From positions 1 to 7,833 of the forward strand of contig DATCJO010000029.1 of NCBI GenBank assembly GCA_036562765.1: a stretch of DNA of 7,833 bases. Reading direction: 5' to 3'. This DNA comes from JAAYFT01 sp036562765. Lineage in GTDB: Bacteria; Bacillota; Clostridia; Tissierellales; Tissierellaceae. Both the position numbers and the translations under genes were made by a program. Positions within the stretch are counted from its first letter, which is position 1; each line of letters opens with the position of its first letter. Below the pieces are notes generated by a model. It did no database searches and was not told the origin of the DNA. It saw nothing but the letters and a program-made list of their open reading frames with translations. This document shows positions 6,792 through 7,833 of this stretch, in pieces.

Positions 6792-7274
6792 TTAATTAAA
6801 TAATACAAATATAACTATTGTTGTAGCAAGTCCAGCTATTATTCCATTTTTTATTTTATTTCTTTTAATAGAAGATTCTAATTTCTTCTCATTGTCCTTA
6901 CATTGTTCTAGCTGTAAATCCTTTTCTTTATCAATAGCTTCTTTATTAGCTAATATGAAAGAAAGATTTTCAACAATTCTTGTTTGTACACCAGTAGCTT
7001 TTTCATACATTCTAATAATAGAGTCCTGCCTTAGTATAATTAAATCCTTTTTGTCCAATAATTCTCTTTGTGTTCTTATAGTTTTAACTGCTTTAATTAT
7101 TAATTCAGCTCTATACTCTCTACTGAAGGAATCCTGTTGCCCTATTAAGGGAGTCAAGGTATCCATAGGCAATATATTCTTCTCTGTAAAGCTGTTCCCC
7201 TTTAAGGCCGTTAACATAATAAATGAAATTATTATGCTCACTCTTAATATTATTTGCTTGTTTATGCTCTTCAT
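6792..7274 (-). CDS. Exported/membrane coiled-coil protein, possible second spanin component
   Basis: This 160-residue protein begins with a signal-like segment: Lys/Arg at 2, 6 and 11, a hydrophobic run of about 8-24 (IILRVSIIISFIMLTAL), then KGNSF. There is no cysteine near a possible cleavage site, so no lipobox is present. The centre (about 50-140) is helical, charged and coiled-coil-like (QRELLDKKDLIILRQDSIIR; DKEKDLQLEQCKDNEKKLE). Residues 144-160 form a hydrophobic C-terminal end (GIIAGLATTIVIFVLFN) preceded by lysines. The first 155 nt overlap the upstream spanin-like gene in another frame. A stop codon directly precedes ATG 7274, so this is the longest form; ATG 7166 (residue 37) would remove the signal-like segment. 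Position after an endolysin and an Rz-like gene suggests a role in envelope disruption; a holin or phage membrane factor is an alternative. Confidence 0.62.
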   Translation of the reverse strand: MKSINKQIILRVSIIISFIMLTALKGNSFTEKNILPMDTLTPLIGQQDSFSREYRAELIIKAVKTIRTQRELLDKKDLIILRQDSIIRMYEKATGVQTRIVENLSFILANKEAIDKEKDLQLEQCKDNEKKLESSIKRNKIKNGIIAGLATTIVIFVLFN

Positions 7275-7500
7275 TTATAGAGGATTGTATTACATCAATA
7301 ATTTTATAAGTTTCTAGCAATTGGTTTTTAAGTTCCACATTCTGTTTTAGTAGTTCTTCATTTTGAAGTACAATTCTCTCCATTAGAGGGTCTTTAATAG
7401 GGGGTTTATCTTTTTTGAATAAGAATACACCACACACCATTAGAAGTGCTGTTAAAAAGCCTATAATCACATATAACCATGAATTCTTATTTATTCCCAT
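7120..7500 (-). CDS. Membrane-anchored coiled-coil protein, Rz-like inner-membrane spanin candidate
   Basis: This 126-residue protein has one N-terminal transmembrane segment (about 8-28, WLYVIIGFLTALLMVCGVFLF) flanked by KN and KKDK, then a helical, coiled-coil-like region (about 38-90: ERIVLQNEELLKQNVELKNQLLE, shown here by its Leu/Glu/Lys heptad character). It ends in a Tyr-rich tail. This is the architecture of inner-membrane spanins (Rz type), which link to an outer-membrane partner and fuse the two membranes at lysis. The gene directly follows the endolysin, with a 10 nt overlap, and another small membrane protein gene starts inside its 3' third, as in Rz/Rz1 pairs. The stop is TAG. No strong Shine-Dalgarno site precedes ATG 7500. 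Sequence identity to known spanins cannot be judged, because the family diverges strongly; the call rests on topology and context. Confidence 0.66.
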   Translation of the reverse strand: MGINKNSWLYVIIGFLTALLMVCGVFLFKKDKPPIKDPLMERIVLQNEELLKQNVELKNQLLETYKIIDVIQSSINEEHKQANNIKSEHNNFIYYVNGLKGEQLYREEYIAYGYLDSLNRATGFLQ

Positions 7501-7833
7501 CTTGAAATATTATATATTGTGCTTAAAGGTCTTCTTTTTCTGTAAACACCATCACCTTCTCTAGATAACTCATCATTAGTATTTCCCTCAACAGTTATAA
7601 TGTACTTCCCATCCCTTCCATCTACAAAACCTGTATGGCCTATTCTTTTTAATCTAAGGTAATATATTGTAAATACATCCCCTTCTTTTAAATCTTTTTT
7701 CCAAGTTCCATTTGCATATACTACGTTCTTAGAGTTAAAAGCACTTGGACTCCAAGCAGTTACAGTATTTTTAATACCTGCTTGTTCTAAACACCAATGA
7801 ACAAATGCTGCACACCAAGCATAACCTTTACCT
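7491..7833 (-). CDS. CHAP/NlpC-type endolysin, C-terminal part
   Basis: The last 113 residues of a peptidoglycan hydrolase are visible; the N-terminus lies beyond the right edge. The visible part begins GKGYAWCAAFVHWCLEQAG, the cysteine motif of CHAP-like amidase/endopeptidases (the TIGR02594-type 'WCAAFV-WCL' form), with the likely nucleophile at residue 7 of the fragment. It continues with KEGDVFTIYY, then GHTGFVDG (His 66, the expected catalytic base), then ITVEGNTNDE (third polar residue region near 82-84) and ends REGDGVYRKRRP...ISRWE, a closing pattern common in phage and Bacteroidota members. The enzyme would cut peptide or amide bonds of peptidoglycan during lysis, or act as a virion-associated hydrolase. 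The stop TAA overlaps the start of the spanin-like gene by 10 nt, supporting a lysis cassette. No membrane segment is visible in this portion. Confidence 0.82.
   Translation of the reverse strand, partial: GKGYAWCAAFVHWCLEQAGIKNTVTAWSPSAFNSKNVVYANGTWKKDLKEGDVFTIYYLRLKRIGHTGFVDGRDGKYIITVEGNTNDELSREGDGVYRKRRPLSTIYNISRWE

Noticed and set aside
6770..6808. N-terminal extension of the 65-residue protein from ATG 6808
   Set aside because: It would overlap the preceding gene by 17 nt and add a Lys/Asn-rich stretch encoded mostly by the A/T-rich intergenic leader; the ATG at 6769 is the simpler start.
7120..7122. TAG as a recoded glutamine codon extending the spanin-like protein
   Set aside because: Read-through adds only four codons, including a second TAG, before a TGA, so it gives no meaningful extension.
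6892..7317. Plus-strand open frame of 141 codons with hydrophobic stretches
   Set aside because: It lies fully antisense to the two small membrane-protein genes. Its composition follows from the reverse complement of charged and A/T-rich codons, and every other gene is on the minus strand.

Overview
The window looks like part of the late (structural and lysis) gene block of a crAss-like bacteriophage (order Crassvirales), a tailed phage whose hosts are gut Bacteroidota. The assignment rests on a recognisable run of genes: an IHF/HU-like virion protein, then a P22 gp4-like head-tail connector, then a very large portal-distal tail ('muzzle'/'stabilization') protein. Upstream of these lie head- or tail-fibre-type proteins and an endolysin. 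The DNA is about two-thirds A+T. All ten genes lie on the minus strand, so they read from high to low coordinates. They are packed with overlaps of 1 to about 155 nt or gaps of at most 22 nt, as expected of one long late transcription unit. There is no stretch over 300 bases without a gene, and I see no tRNA, CRISPR array, insertion sequence, integrase or convincing terminator.

Layout in transcription order. Lysis end (7833 to about 6792): the C-terminal part of a CHAP/NlpC-type endolysin cut by the window edge, a small membrane-anchored coiled-coil protein resembling an inner-membrane spanin (Rz type), and a second small exported or membrane protein whose first 155 nt lie inside the spanin-like gene in another frame. 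Middle (6769 to 4783): a 65-residue small protein, a 194-residue cysteine-rich beta protein, a 313-residue fibre-like protein with short collagen-like triplets, and an 87-residue helical protein. Tail/neck end (4789 to 1): a 244-residue crAss-type structural protein, a small beta-rich protein of 85 or 93 residues, the IHF-like protein (200 residues), the gp4-like connector (248 residues), and the first 830 codons of the muzzle-type protein, which starts at GTG and runs off the left edge.

Together the genes would supply the portal-distal neck/tail assembly, surface fibres for host glycan or capsule contact, and the host-lysis machinery. The stops used are mostly TAA, with two TAG and one TGA, and no long reading frame is interrupted by TAG or TGA. 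This stretch therefore appears to use the standard bacterial code, unlike crAss lineages that recode a stop. The most interesting item is the dual-coding overlap of the two small membrane proteins, which resembles embedded Rz/Rz1 spanin genes except that the second product lacks a lipoprotein cysteine and has a hydrophobic C-terminal end.
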